Made by a program: the position numbers and the translations under genes | Shown: positions 35,245-43,913 of the stretch, one piece after another | Layout of the letters: every line of letters begins with the position of its first letter | Numbering within the stretch: position 1 is the stretch's first letter | DNA from: Emcibacter sp. | GTDB lineage: Bacteria > Pseudomonadota > Alphaproteobacteria > Sphingomonadales > Emcibacteraceae | Length of the DNA: 64,000 bases | Assembly (NCBI RefSeq): GCF_963675455.1 | Contig: NZ_OY776217.1 | Coordinates: 2,466,001 to 2,530,000 of the forward strand | Direction of reading: 5' to 3' | Notes under the pieces: generated by a model | The model's database searches: none | The model's input: only the letters and a program-made list of their open reading frames with translations | Told to the model about the DNA's origin: nothing

Positions 35245-35280
35245 ATTGACAGGTAAAGCCGTTCGGCGCATTCTGTCCAT

Positions 35281-35715
35281 ATGAGTATGTGTGAATATAA
35301 AATCCTCCGCGCCGATACGGACATCTGCTGTCCTCTGCCGCTGTACGGCTGCAGGGTGGAGGCCGGGTATCCCTCGCCGGCAGGGGATTATCTGGAGGGA
35401 ACGCTGGACCTGAACGAGCATCTGATCCGGCGGCCGGCGGCGACCTTCTTCCTGACTGTTTCGGGGGAGTCCATGACCGGAGCAGGGATTTTTCCAAATG
35501 ACATTCTGGTGGTAGACCGCTCCCTTGACGCGAAGCACGGCAGCATCGTCATTGCCGTGCTGGACGGGGAACTGACAGTCAAGCGTCTGTACCGGAAAGG
35601 CGGCGTGCTGCGCCTGATGCCGGAGAACCCACAGTTCCGGCCGCTGGAAATTCGGGACGGCATGGATTTCCAGATCTGGGGGGTGGTGCGTCATGCGATC
35701 CATTCCTTCGACTAA
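35281..35715 (+). CDS. umuD: UmuD-like S24 autoprotease
   Basis: A 144-residue LexA-type serine peptidase. RecA filaments trigger self-cleavage, here probably between Ala28 and Gly29 in EAGYPSPAGDY, giving the form that joins UmuC to make Pol V. The catalytic pair is Ser64 in SGESMTGAGI and Lys101 in LTVKRLY. Length fits UmuD (no DNA-binding domain). Its 3' end overlaps umuC by 23 bases. The ATG has no strong ribosome-binding site; ATG 35287 is an alternative. Confidence 0.94.
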   Translation: MSMCEYKILRADTDICCPLPLYGCRVEAGYPSPAGDYLEGTLDLNEHLIRRPAATFFLTVSGESMTGAGIFPNDILVVDRSLDAKHGSIVIAVLDGELTVKRLYRKGGVLRLMPENPQFRPLEIRDGMDFQIWGVVRHAIHSFD

Positions 35716-37015
35716 GGGCGGGACTTTAGCGGGCGGCTATGTGGCGCTGGTGGATGTAAACAACTTCTATGTCTCCTGCGAACGCCTGTTCCGTCCCGAT
35801 CTGCAGACGCGGCCGATGGTCGTGCTGTCCAACAATGACGGCTGTATTATTTCCCGCTCAGAGGAAGCCAAGGAGATGGGGGTAGGCATGGGGGCGGCCT
35901 TTCATGAGGTCCGCGGTCTTCTGGAGAAGAACCGGGTTGTGGTTTTTTCCTCCAACTATCCGCTGTACGGCGACATGTCCGGGCGTGTGATCTCCGTCCT
36001 TCATGACTTCACGCCTTTTCTGGAGGTTTATTCCATCGACGAGAGCTTTCTCGATATGACGGGATTTAACGATCTGGTCGCTCATGGTCGCAGGATCAGG
36101 GATCGGGTGCTGCAGTGGACCGGTCTGCCGGTCTGTGTCGGTATCGGCCGGACCAAAACCCTGGCCAAGATCGCCAACCGGCTGGCCAAGCAAAGGTTAC
36201 GGGAAAATCCTGAAAGCGACGGGGTCATGCTGATCCCGGATGAGAATGACGATATTCTGGCGGACCTGCCGGTGACGAAAATCTGGGGCATTTCCAAGGG
36301 GTTCGGCCGGCAGCTGGCGGAGCTCGGCATTTCCACGGCACTCGACCTGAAGCGAGCGAATCCGAAAATGGTCCGCTCCCGCATGAATGTAGTGGCCGAG
36401 AGAATCGTCCATGAACTGAACAATATACCCTGCATGGCGCTGGAGATGGCGCTGCCGGACCGGAAGCAGGTGATGGTGTCGCGCAGTTTCAGCCGCAGGG
36501 TTTATGCCCATGAGGAGATGAAGGAAGCCGTTTCCACCTATGTCACCCGGGGCGGGGAAAAACTGCGTGAGCAACAGCTTGTGGCGTCCGGGCTCAATGT
36601 GTTCATCCGGACCAGTCCTTTTGATAAGGAAAATTTCTATTCCAGCAACCACAGTATCTGCTTCCCGGAAGCCCATTGCGATACGATCCGGATGATCCGG
36701 GCGGCCTTTCACTGCCTGGCCCGGATTTACAGGCCGGGGTATATTTATCAGAAGGTGGGGGTGCAGCTGTTCGGCCTGGAAAAGGAAGGACATATCCAGC
36801 GGGATCTTTTTTTGTCCGGGCCGGAGGAAGAAAAAAGCCGCATGAGAAACCGGGCCCTGATGGCGGCGATAGACAGTCTGAACGGGACTTGGGGCGGAAA
36901 TACGGTAGGCTTTGCCTCTTCCGGTATCCGCCGGAGCTGGGCCATGAACCAGAAACTGCTTTCACCGCGCTATACCACAAGATGGAGTGACATCAGGCGG
37001 ATCAGCGCCCGGTGA
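35693..37015 (+). CDS. umuC: DNA polymerase V catalytic subunit UmuC
   Basis: A 440-residue Y-family polymerase for error-prone bypass of DNA lesions. It has the Y-family start YVALVDVNNFYVSCERLFRP, the catalytic SIDESF, VGIGRTKTLAKIANRLAK and the UmuC-type C-terminal domain ending SPRYTTRWSDIRRI. The first 15 residues are extra compared with E. coli UmuC; GTG at 35741 is a possible shorter start. It overlaps umuD and shares its SOS box. Confidence 0.95.
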   Translation: MRSIPSTKGGTLAGGYVALVDVNNFYVSCERLFRPDLQTRPMVVLSNNDGCIISRSEEAKEMGVGMGAAFHEVRGLLEKNRVVVFSSNYPLYGDMSGRVISVLHDFTPFLEVYSIDESFLDMTGFNDLVAHGRRIRDRVLQWTGLPVCVGIGRTKTLAKIANRLAKQRLRENPESDGVMLIPDENDDILADLPVTKIWGISKGFGRQLAELGISTALDLKRANPKMVRSRMNVVAERIVHELNNIPCMALEMALPDRKQVMVSRSFSRRVYAHEEMKEAVSTYVTRGGEKLREQQLVASGLNVFIRTSPFDKENFYSSNHSICFPEAHCDTIRMIRAAFHCLARIYRPGYIYQKVGVQLFGLEKEGHIQRDLFLSGPEEEKSRMRNRALMAAIDSLNGTWGGNTVGFASSGIRRSWAMNQKLLSPRYTTRWSDIRRISAR

Positions 37016-37121
37016 GGGAAAACGGACTTTTATATCCGCCATGCGGGTTCACCGGAGGTTCAGTTTGACCGGAGTATGAATTAACTATATCCTTTTTTCG
37101 GGTTGTCAGAGGAGAAACCGC

Positions 37122-37562
37122 ATGATGAAGAAATCTTTCATAATTGGCCTAATGATGACATTGGGAGGTTTGACCAGTGTTGCCAGTTACGCCGAAGACG
37201 GGGCGGAAAAGCCCGCCGTGGAAGAACCTGAAGAACTTGCCAAATACGAACGAACCGGAAAAGTACGGCATTGTGTCGGTATCAGCTTCATTGACCACAC
37301 CCAGGTTCTGGACGATCAGCATATCCTCTTTCATATGAAAGGTAAAAAGGTTTTTCTTAACAAGCTGCCGCGCCGTTGTCCACGTCTGGGGTTCGAGAAA
37401 TCCTTTGCCTACAAGGTCAGCATCAATCAGCTTTGTAATGTGGACATCATCACCGTGTTTGACAATAGCGGTATCCCGGGGCCAAGCTGCGGCCTTGGTG
37501 ATTTCGAGGAAGTGAAGAAAATCGAAAAAGAAACGGACGACGGCGAAAAAGGGCAGGAATAA
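37122..37562 (+). CDS. Secreted DUF6491-like protein
   Basis: A 146-residue exported protein: signal peptide MMKKSFIIGLMMTLGGLTSVASYA, then a domain with four Cys (RHCVGIS, PRRCPRLGF, NQLCNVD, GPSCGLGDF) that could form two disulfides, and an acidic Lys/Glu-rich tail. The pattern resembles DUF6491, a family of unknown function. AGGAG precedes the ATG. It stands alone between umuC and a converging acyltransferase-like gene. Confidence 0.7.
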   Translation: MMKKSFIIGLMMTLGGLTSVASYAEDGAEKPAVEEPEELAKYERTGKVRHCVGISFIDHTQVLDDQHILFHMKGKKVFLNKLPRRCPRLGFEKSFAYKVSINQLCNVDIITVFDNSGIPGPSCGLGDFEEVKKIEKETDDGEKGQE

Positions 37563-37583
37563 GACTGTCCTGATCGGTTTTGT

Positions 37584-38735
37584 TCACCCTTTTTTAAACG
37601 GGGTGAGGTTTTCCAGATAGTCCATGTCCCCCTCCACCTGCCGGCGCTCCTGACGCAGGAAGCGGGCTACGGCGTCCCGGAAGCTTTCGTTGCTGATCCA
37701 GTGGGCGCTATAGGTTTTTGACGGCACATACCCCCGGGCGAGCTTGTGTTCGCCCTGGGCGCCGGCCTCCACCCGTGAAATTTTCCGTTCGATGGCGAAG
37801 TCGATGGCCTGGTAATAACAGACCTCGAAATGCAGGAAGCGATGATCTTCCAGTGCCCCCCAGTAGCGGCCATACAGGGTGTCGTCTCCCATCAGGTTCA
37901 ATGCCCCGGCAATATAGCGGCCATCCCTTTTGCACATAACCAGCAGGATTCTGTCAGACAGGGACTCGCCCAACCGGCTGAAGAATTTGCGGTTCAAATA
38001 AGGCCGCCCCCATTTGCGGTTGGCCGTATCCATATAGAAACCGAAATAATGATCCCAGTGATCCTCGGTGATGTCCCGGCCGGTCAGCCGTTCAATCACG
38101 ATATCGTTGGCGACGGCCTCGCGCCGTTCCTTGCGGATGTTCTTGCGTTTGCGTGATGACAGGGCGGCGAGGAAGTCGTCAAAACTCCTGTAACCATCAT
38201 TGAGCCAGTGAAACTGCTGGTCCTGCCGTTGCAACATGCCGCAGTCGGCCATCAACTGCCAGTCGTCTTCCGGTGCAAAAGTCACATGCAGGGAAGACAG
38301 GCCAAGATCCTCACAACGCCGAATGGCGGCCTCAGTCAGGGTCCGCCCGGCGGCCCCTGTGTCCGCGTCGGGATGAACCATCAGCCGGGGACTGGTGACC
38401 GGACTGAAGGGGACCGAGCTCTGCAGTTTGGGATAATAGTTGCCGCCGGCCTGCTCGAAGGCATTGGCCCAGCTGTGATCAAAAACATATTCGCCGTAGC
38501 TGTGACTTTTCAGATAGAGGGGGAGGATGCCGATAACCCGTTCCTTGTCGTCCTCAAGCAGCAGATGCTGGCCGAGCCACCCGGTCTCCGCCGTGGCGCA
38601 GCCGCTGGCCTCCAGGGCATAAAGAAATTCGTGGGAAACAAAAGGATTATGCCCGCTGGCCGCCTGCAGGGCGCAGGCGTTCCAGCTCTTGGCGTCGATT
38701 TCGGAAAGACTGTCTATGATGCGGACTTTGGCCAT
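37584..38735 (-). CDS. FemAB/GNAT-type N-acyltransferase family protein
   Basis: A 383-residue protein of the COG3146 (DUF482) group, predicted acyltransferases with two GNAT-like folds. Typical stretches are GHNPFVSHEFLYALEASGCA, PLYLKSHSYGEYVFDHSWANAFE and GAQGEHKLARGYVPSKTYSAHWI. The substrate is unknown; a cell-envelope amino-acyl transfer has been suggested for the group from similarity to FemAB proteins. RidA lies 33 bases upstream on the same strand, so they may be co-transcribed. Confidence 0.85.
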   Translation of the reverse strand: MAKVRIIDSLSEIDAKSWNACALQAASGHNPFVSHEFLYALEASGCATAETGWLGQHLLLEDDKERVIGILPLYLKSHSYGEYVFDHSWANAFEQAGGNYYPKLQSSVPFSPVTSPRLMVHPDADTGAAGRTLTEAAIRRCEDLGLSSLHVTFAPEDDWQLMADCGMLQRQDQQFHWLNDGYRSFDDFLAALSSRKRKNIRKERREAVANDIVIERLTGRDITEDHWDHYFGFYMDTANRKWGRPYLNRKFFSRLGESLSDRILLVMCKRDGRYIAGALNLMGDDTLYGRYWGALEDHRFLHFEVCYYQAIDFAIERKISRVEAGAQGEHKLARGYVPSKTYSAHWISNESFRDAVARFLRQERRQVEGDMDYLENLTPFKKG

Positions 38736-38768
38736 GTAAACTCGTCTGTTCCAAGTTAAGATATAACT

Positions 38769-39239
38769 TTAGGAAATTTCTATAAGTGCATCAATTTCCA
38801 CAGGTACATTCATGGGGAGTGCATTTGTTCCAACCGCTGAACGGCTGTGTTTTCCTTCCTCGCCAAAGACTTCAACCATCAGGTCGGAAGCGCCGTTGAC
38901 GATGGCCGGCTGACCGCCGAATCCGTCCACGCAGTTGACAAAGGCGCCGAGCTTGATAATCCGGCGTACCCGGCTCAGGTTGCCGTCACAGGCGGCCTTG
39001 GCCTGGGCAATAATATTGATGGCGCAGAGGCGGGCGGCCTGAACGGCTGTCTCCTCATCGACGTCATGCCCGACCTTGCCGACATAGGCCAGCTTGCCGT
39101 CGGCGCCAAGCGGGATCTGGCCCGAAATGGACACCAGGGTGCCGCTGGCCACGAAAGGCACATAGTTGGCCACAGGCTTGGCAGGGGTGGGCAGGGTAAT
39201 GCCGAGATCGGCGAGGCGCTGTTCATAGATATTGGTCAT
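38769..39239 (-). CDS. RidA family protein
   Basis: A 156-residue member of the RidA/YjgF family of the longer Rid subgroup, with YVPFVASGTLVSISGQIPLGADGKLAYVGKVG and the end LPMNVPVEIDALIEI. RidA enzymes hydrolyse reactive enamines from PLP enzymes. The conserved Arg that binds the carboxylate in archetypal RidA lies in a different context (LSRVRRIIKLGAFVN), so deaminase activity is not certain. GGAAG is upstream of the ATG. Confidence 0.88.
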   Translation of the reverse strand: MTNIYEQRLADLGITLPTPAKPVANYVPFVASGTLVSISGQIPLGADGKLAYVGKVGHDVDEETAVQAARLCAINIIAQAKAACDGNLSRVRRIIKLGAFVNCVDGFGGQPAIVNGASDLMVEVFGEEGKHSRSAVGTNALPMNVPVEIDALIEIS

Positions 39240-39326
39240 GATGGTCTTCCGGTAAGGTTATTCTTTCCGAATGACATTACCGCTTGCGGAACGACTTGAA
39301 AAGACCGGACAGGCAGATTTGACGGA

Positions 39327-40079
39327 TTATTCTGCCAGGCCGCCAACTGCCATGATCTGTTTCATTTCGCAACGCGCCCGGCGCCGCGCTTTTTTGTCAA
39401 AATACATCTGCTCGTCGGCATGGGTCATGATCGTTTCCCGGCTGCTGTTGCCGGTGATGCGGGCAATGCCGAAGCTGGCGCCGGCCCTGAGGGTGCGGCC
39501 CTCGAACTGCAGCGGATTTTTTTCCAGTCGGCGGCGGATATAAATCAGATGAGCGGCGGAAAACTGGCGACTGTCGCAATGGCTGAGCAACAGGCCGAAC
39601 TCATCGCCGCCAAGCCTGCCGGCATAATCGGTCTGCCGGATGGACCCCTTGAGGATGCGGGCCACATGGCGGATCAGGGCGTCGCCGGCGGCATGACCAT
39701 AACGATCATTGACTTCCTTGAACTCGTCCAGATCGACATAGACAAACAGGCCTGGTTCGTCATGACGCTGGTTACGGGCTATGGCGTGATCCAGTTCCAT
39801 TTCCAGACCCCGCCGGTTGAGAAGTCCGGTCAGCGGATCGGTAATGGCCAGGGATTCAAGCTCCTGGATACGTTGTTTCTGCTCGGCAATGGTCTGTTCC
39901 GCCTCGACGGCAAAATCAAGGATCTCCGTGAGCAGGGACCAGCTGCCGTTGGTCAGGCCACCGGGGGCGACCCGGAACTTCTCGATCAACTCCCCGGCCA
40001 TACGGGTCATGGCGTCATTATATTCCGCACCGTTCCGAAGGTTTGTGGACTCCGGGGAAGACAGGGAAATATGGGGCAT
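39327..40079 (-). CDS. Diguanylate cyclase (GGDEF protein)
   Basis: A 250-residue cytosolic enzyme that makes cyclic di-GMP. A helical N-terminal part (to about residue 85, with coiled-coil EAEQTIAEQKQRIQELE) leads to the GGDEF domain: DPLTGLLNRRGLEMEL, the intact active site GGDEF and the inhibitory I-site RQTD five residues before it. No sensor domain is recognised in the N-terminal part. ATG at 40079 is preferred to GTG at 40085 because the GAGG site is then at normal distance. Confidence 0.93.
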   Translation of the reverse strand: MPHISLSSPESTNLRNGAEYNDAMTRMAGELIEKFRVAPGGLTNGSWSLLTEILDFAVEAEQTIAEQKQRIQELESLAITDPLTGLLNRRGLEMELDHAIARNQRHDEPGLFVYVDLDEFKEVNDRYGHAAGDALIRHVARILKGSIRQTDYAGRLGGDEFGLLLSHCDSRQFSAAHLIYIRRRLEKNPLQFEGRTLRAGASFGIARITGNSSRETIMTHADEQMYFDKKARRRARCEMKQIMAVGGLAE

Positions 40080-40257
40080 GGTCACGTCCTCGCTCTAACT
40101 AATACTTTTCTCCGTTTCACTACAGAGCAAGAGCTGTGCCAAAAATTATCTTATTGAAAACAAAGGGAAAAAAATAAAAGGAGTGAATGATTAACTGGTA
40201 GAGAAGGAAAAACCTGCCGCCCTCAAGGAGGCAAAAAGTCCCGAAACATGGTTAATT

Positions 40258-41511
40258 TCAGAGGTTGCGGCCTTTTTTGATTTTGTCTGTGCCAAAGCGG
40301 CCGCGGATCCTGTCCATGGCTTTTTCCGCCTCTAGCCTCCGTGCCTTGCCGGTATCGACCAGATCGGGCTGGTCGGCGCCGTCTTCGCCCACCAGATTGC
40401 CGACGCCGATGCCGATCAGGCGATACTCCAGGCCCTGGCATTCCGGTTTCAACAGATGCACGCCGGTCTCGAAGATGGTATCGGCCATGCGGGTCGGGCT
40501 GTCCAGTGACAGGGACCGGCTGACCTGGCGGAAGCCTGCTGTCTTGAGCTTGAGCGTTACCGTGCGCCCGGCCAGATGTTTGGCCTTGAGCCGGCTTGAG
40601 ACCTTTTCACACAGCGGCCAGAGCAGTTTGCGCAGGGTGTCATAATCGGCAATATCCACATCCAGGGTGATCTCGTTGGAAATGCTTTTGACCTTGCTGG
40701 CGGTGTTGACAATACGGATATCCTCGCCGCGGCTGAAATGATAAAGCCGTTCGCCGAGAATGCCGAAGGTCTTCATCAGCGCGTGTTTGTCCATGCCCTG
40801 AAGCTGGCCGATCATGGTAATGCCGTTGCGTTTCATTTTGGCCTGGGTCACTTTGCCCACGCCCCACATTCTGGAGATGGGCTGACGGGCAAGGAAGGTC
40901 GGGGCCTCGGTCCGCCCGACCACAGAAAAACCGCGCGGCTTATTCATGTCCGAGGCCATTTTGGCGAGGAACTTGTTATAGCTCAGGCCGACGGAAACCG
41001 TGATGCCGACCTTTTCCTCAATCTCTTTGGCCGCCCGGCACAGGGTCGCTGCTGCCGTGGCGTGATGCAGTTTTTCGGTGCCGCCCAGATCGAGAAAGGC
41101 TTCGTCGATGCTGATCGGTTCCACCAGCGGCGTCATGTGATCAAAAATTTCGCGGATTTCGGCACTGGCGGCAGCATATTTCTTCATATCCGGGCGCAGG
41201 ACCACAGCGTTCGGGCAGGCCTTCAGGGCCTTGAACATGGGCATGGCGGAATGGACGCCATAACCGCGGGCAAGATAACAGGCCGTGGAGACCACGCCCC
41301 GGTGGCCGCCGCCGATGATCAGCGGTTTCGACAAGAGATCCGGATTGTCGCGCTTTTCGATGCTGGCGTAAAAGGCGTCACAGTCGATGTGGGCGATGGT
41401 CAGGGTGAACAGTTCCTCATGCCGGATCTGGCGCGGACTGTCGCAGCGCGGGCAGGGGCCATCCTCTGCCCGCTCATACTCATGGAAACAGTCCCGGCAG
41501 ACCGTCTGCAT
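40258..41511 (-). CDS. dinB: DNA polymerase IV with N-terminal zinc-ribbon-like extension
   Basis: A 417-residue Y-family polymerase. The core starts at IAHIDCDAFYASIEKRDNP and includes SIDEAFLDL, VSVGLSYNKFLAKMASDMNKPRG and the little-finger domain. Before it, residues 1-35 carry two Cys-x2-Cys pairs (CRDC and CPRC) that could bind zinc; alphaproteobacterial DinB proteins often have this extension, which E. coli DinB lacks. A typical beta-clamp-binding tail is not evident. AGGAGGA precedes the ATG, inside the end of the ROK gene, so the two are coupled. No SOS box was found before the operon. Confidence 0.94.
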   Translation of the reverse strand: MQTVCRDCFHEYERAEDGPCPRCDSPRQIRHEELFTLTIAHIDCDAFYASIEKRDNPDLLSKPLIIGGGHRGVVSTACYLARGYGVHSAMPMFKALKACPNAVVLRPDMKKYAAASAEIREIFDHMTPLVEPISIDEAFLDLGGTEKLHHATAAATLCRAAKEIEEKVGITVSVGLSYNKFLAKMASDMNKPRGFSVVGRTEAPTFLARQPISRMWGVGKVTQAKMKRNGITMIGQLQGMDKHALMKTFGILGERLYHFSRGEDIRIVNTASKVKSISNEITLDVDIADYDTLRKLLWPLCEKVSSRLKAKHLAGRTVTLKLKTAGFRQVSRSLSLDSPTRMADTIFETGVHLLKPECQGLEYRLIGIGVGNLVGEDGADQPDLVDTGKARRLEAEKAMDRIRGRFGTDKIKKGRNL

Positions 41512-41513
41512 GA

Positions 41514-42416
41514 TCAGTCCTCCTGCTCAAGCGGCCACAGCCAGGCCGCGCCGCGTACGCCGCTGGAGGTGCCATGTAGCGCTTTTTGGAGCGGTGTATC
41601 GCAATGGTCGGAAAAAACATACTCCTGCCACAGGGCAGGGACAGTGTCATACAGGCTGTCGATTTCCGACAGGCCGCCGGCCAGCACGATCACCTCCGGA
41701 TCAAGGATATTGATCACATGGGCGAGCGCCCGGGCCAGGCGATACTCATATCGGGTAACGAGTTCCTGGCACAGGCTGCCGCCCTCCAGTGCCCGGGTGA
41801 CGATGTTCTCCGGTGCAAGCTGATCCGGATGCTGGCTTTGCAGGCCGGGGCCGGACAGGAAGGTCTCGATACAGCCTGTGCGGCCGCAATAACAGTTCGG
41901 TCCCGGCCAGTCGCCGGCTGTGAGGTCCGGCCAGGGCAGGGGATTATGGCCCCATTCCCCGGCAATGGCGTTGCGGCCAACCTGCGGCTGGCCGTTCAGG
42001 TAAAGTCCGGCGCCGACCCCGGTGCCGAGGATAGCTGCAAAAACACTGTTGGCGCCGGCGGCAACGCCGTCGACAGCTTCGGAAACGGCCAGGCAGTTGG
42101 CGTCGTTGGCAATGCGAACCTCCCGCTGGAGCAGTTTTTGCAGGTCCTGTCTCAAGGGCTGGCTGTTAAGCCAGGTGGAATTGGCGTTTTTTACCAGTCC
42201 CGTCCGGGTGGAAATGGCCCCCGGGATGCCGACTCCGACAGTACCTGTGCGACCCAAAATCTGTTCGGCTGACCTGACCAGATGGCCGATGCCGTCCAGC
42301 GTGCCCCGGTAATCATCCCGTTTTGTGGCAATACGTTCCCGGTGCAGGATATCGCCGTCTTCATCGAGGGCGATGATTTCCGTTTTGGTGCCGCCGAGGT
42401 CGATACCGATCCGCAT
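41514..42416 (-). CDS. ROK-family sugar kinase
   Basis: A 300-residue sugar kinase resembling the fructokinase/N-acetylglucosamine kinase branch. ATP-binding IGIDLGGTKTEIIAL is at the N-terminus, VRIANDANCLAVSE carries the catalytic Asp, and the ROK zinc motif is CYCGRTGCIETFLSG. It lacks a helix-turn-helix, so it is an enzyme and not a repressor. It starts one base after the HAD-like gene and is followed by dinB. Confidence 0.92.
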   Translation of the reverse strand: MRIGIDLGGTKTEIIALDEDGDILHRERIATKRDDYRGTLDGIGHLVRSAEQILGRTGTVGVGIPGAISTRTGLVKNANSTWLNSQPLRQDLQKLLQREVRIANDANCLAVSEAVDGVAAGANSVFAAILGTGVGAGLYLNGQPQVGRNAIAGEWGHNPLPWPDLTAGDWPGPNCYCGRTGCIETFLSGPGLQSQHPDQLAPENIVTRALEGGSLCQELVTRYEYRLARALAHVINILDPEVIVLAGGLSEIDSLYDTVPALWQEYVFSDHCDTPLQKALHGTSSGVRGAAWLWPLEQED

Positions 42417-42417
42417 T

Positions 42418-43071
42418 TTACTTCAGGTCCCCGATATGCCTCATGACCAGTTCCCGGATATGGTCCCAGTCGTCGCAACGATGATGGCTGTCGGCAGCCT
42501 GTTCGGTGATTCTGTCCAGGGTTTCATGGGCCACATACTGCAGCCGGAAAGACTCCGGTACATTTTCCGCAACCGAGGTGATGTGATGGGATATATCATC
42601 AACAAAAACAAGGGGTTGGTTCATGGTGGCGGAGATCTCCCGGACCGCGGGGCCCTTGGGGCCGCTGTTGGTCACCAGCGGGTGATGAATGTCGTGACGT
42701 TGAAACAGGGCGCGCCGGCGGTCGGCAAAGTTATGCGGCAGGTTGGTCAGGATGACAATCTGGCAATGATCGGACAGGGCATCGAGATTTGCTTTTACGC
42801 CGGGGACAAGCTCCTGCTGGTCGACGGAATAGTCGAAAAAATCATCCAGGAGCGGGGAAATCTCCTCGCGGGGCAGGGGAATATCGGTCTTCTTCTGTCG
42901 GATATTGCCGGACAGGGCATAGCTTTCATAAGACATATAAAGATCCCTGGAGGTCAGGTATCTGCTGAATATGTCGGCAAAATCAAGCAACACCTCGTCT
43001 GCATCGGTCACCAGAACGGGTTTTGACGAATCAAGGGTGAGACTTTTAATTTGTGCTATGGCATGTTGCAT
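42418..43071 (-). CDS. HAD-like hydrolase family protein
   Basis: A 217-residue protein with a recognisable but divergent HAD fold: the motif I region reads KPVLVTDADEVLLDF (the usual DxD nucleophile pair appears as D-A-D), motif II is IVILTNLP, and motif IV may be FVDDISHH. This would suit a phosphatase, but substrate is unknown. ATG at 43071 is chosen over an upstream frame start that would overlap the preceding gene. It lies in a minus-strand run DUF3572-HAD-ROK-dinB. Confidence 0.7.
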   Translation of the reverse strand: MQHAIAQIKSLTLDSSKPVLVTDADEVLLDFADIFSRYLTSRDLYMSYESYALSGNIRQKKTDIPLPREEISPLLDDFFDYSVDQQELVPGVKANLDALSDHCQIVILTNLPHNFADRRRALFQRHDIHHPLVTNSGPKGPAVREISATMNQPLVFVDDISHHITSVAENVPESFRLQYVAHETLDRITEQAADSHHRCDDWDHIRELVMRHIGDLK

Positions 43072-43091
43072 GGCAATATAACTCAAAAGGA

Positions 43092-43370
43092 CTAAAGATT
43101 TTGAAGGTATTCGGCTCCGGGCAGGCACATACGGGCGCGGGCCGGACGATCAGGGTTCAATTCACGGCTTTCGCAGAAGGCAAGCAGCCTTTTTTCGTCC
43201 TGAAGCAGGAAATCCAGAACACTGCCCAGAATGGCAGGATCCCCGGCATGCCGGGTCAGGGTTTCCTTTTCAAGACCGGAAAGGCGTAAAAATGCCACAA
43301 AGGACTCGGTATCTTCTGCGATGAAAGTCAATGCATCTAGGGCAAGTAACTCTGCCTGTTCCTGCATCAT
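43092..43370 (-). CDS. DUF3572 family protein
   Basis: A 92-residue mostly helical protein: AELLALDALTFIAEDTESFVAFLRLSGLEKETL, then ILGSVLDFLLQDEKRLLAFCES and an end with PGAEYLQNL. This pattern is DUF3572, a small family of unknown function found mainly in alphaproteobacteria. It is divergent from divK, as often seen in that group, and begins the run to dinB. Confidence 0.88.
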   Translation of the reverse strand: MMQEQAELLALDALTFIAEDTESFVAFLRLSGLEKETLTRHAGDPAILGSVLDFLLQDEKRLLAFCESRELNPDRPARARMCLPGAEYLQNL

Positions 43371-43538
43371 GAGGCTTGTCCCTGTGAAGTTTGAGGAATA
43401 TAAGTAATTCTTGTTGAAAGACTATATCTTGTTAACAGCTTTTTCATAAGATGTTGTTATACATCAAGGCAATGATTAATAGGTATTTTGGCAGTTCATT
43501 TAAATATGCCCAGCTAAAAAAGATTAACGGGACAAATT

Positions 43539-43904
43539 ATGCCTAAAAAGATTTTAGTAGTGGAAGACAACGAACTCAACATGAAACTCTTCTGTGACCT
43601 TCTGGAAGCTCATGGTTATGAGACTATTCAGACCCAGGAAGGCATGAAGGCGCTTGAGCTTGCACGTACTGAAAGCCCTGACCTTATACTGATGGATATT
43701 CAGCTTCCGGAAGTGTCAGGCCTTGAAGTGACCAAATGGATCAAGGAAGATGATGACCTGAGGTCAATCCCGGTAATCGCCGTAACGGCTTTTGCCATGA
43801 AGGGGGACGAGGAAAAAATTCGCGACGGCGGGTGTGAGGCCTATATCGCCAAACCGATCTCCGTCAGCCAGTTCATCGAAACCGTAAAAAAATTTGCAGG
43901 ATAG
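43539..43904 (+). CDS. divK: Single-domain response regulator DivK
   Basis: A 121-residue receiver protein with phospho-acceptor Asp in LILMDIQLPE, acidic pocket VVEDNELNMKLF and the switch residues VTAFAMKGDEE and KPIS. It follows Caulobacter DivK almost residue for residue in memory. DivK is phosphorylated by PleC/DivJ and controls CtrA through DivL. It is followed 9 bases later by pleD, the conserved arrangement. Confidence 0.96.
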   Translation: MPKKILVVEDNELNMKLFCDLLEAHGYETIQTQEGMKALELARTESPDLILMDIQLPEVSGLEVTKWIKEDDDLRSIPVIAVTAFAMKGDEEKIRDGGCEAYIAKPISVSQFIETVKKFAG

Positions 43905-43913
43905 CTCCCCGGT

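Noticed and set aside
34081..35703. Long (540 codon) open frame opposite clpA and umuD
   Set aside because: It spans two identified genes and a terminator on the other strand; composition is that of a reverse-strand shadow.
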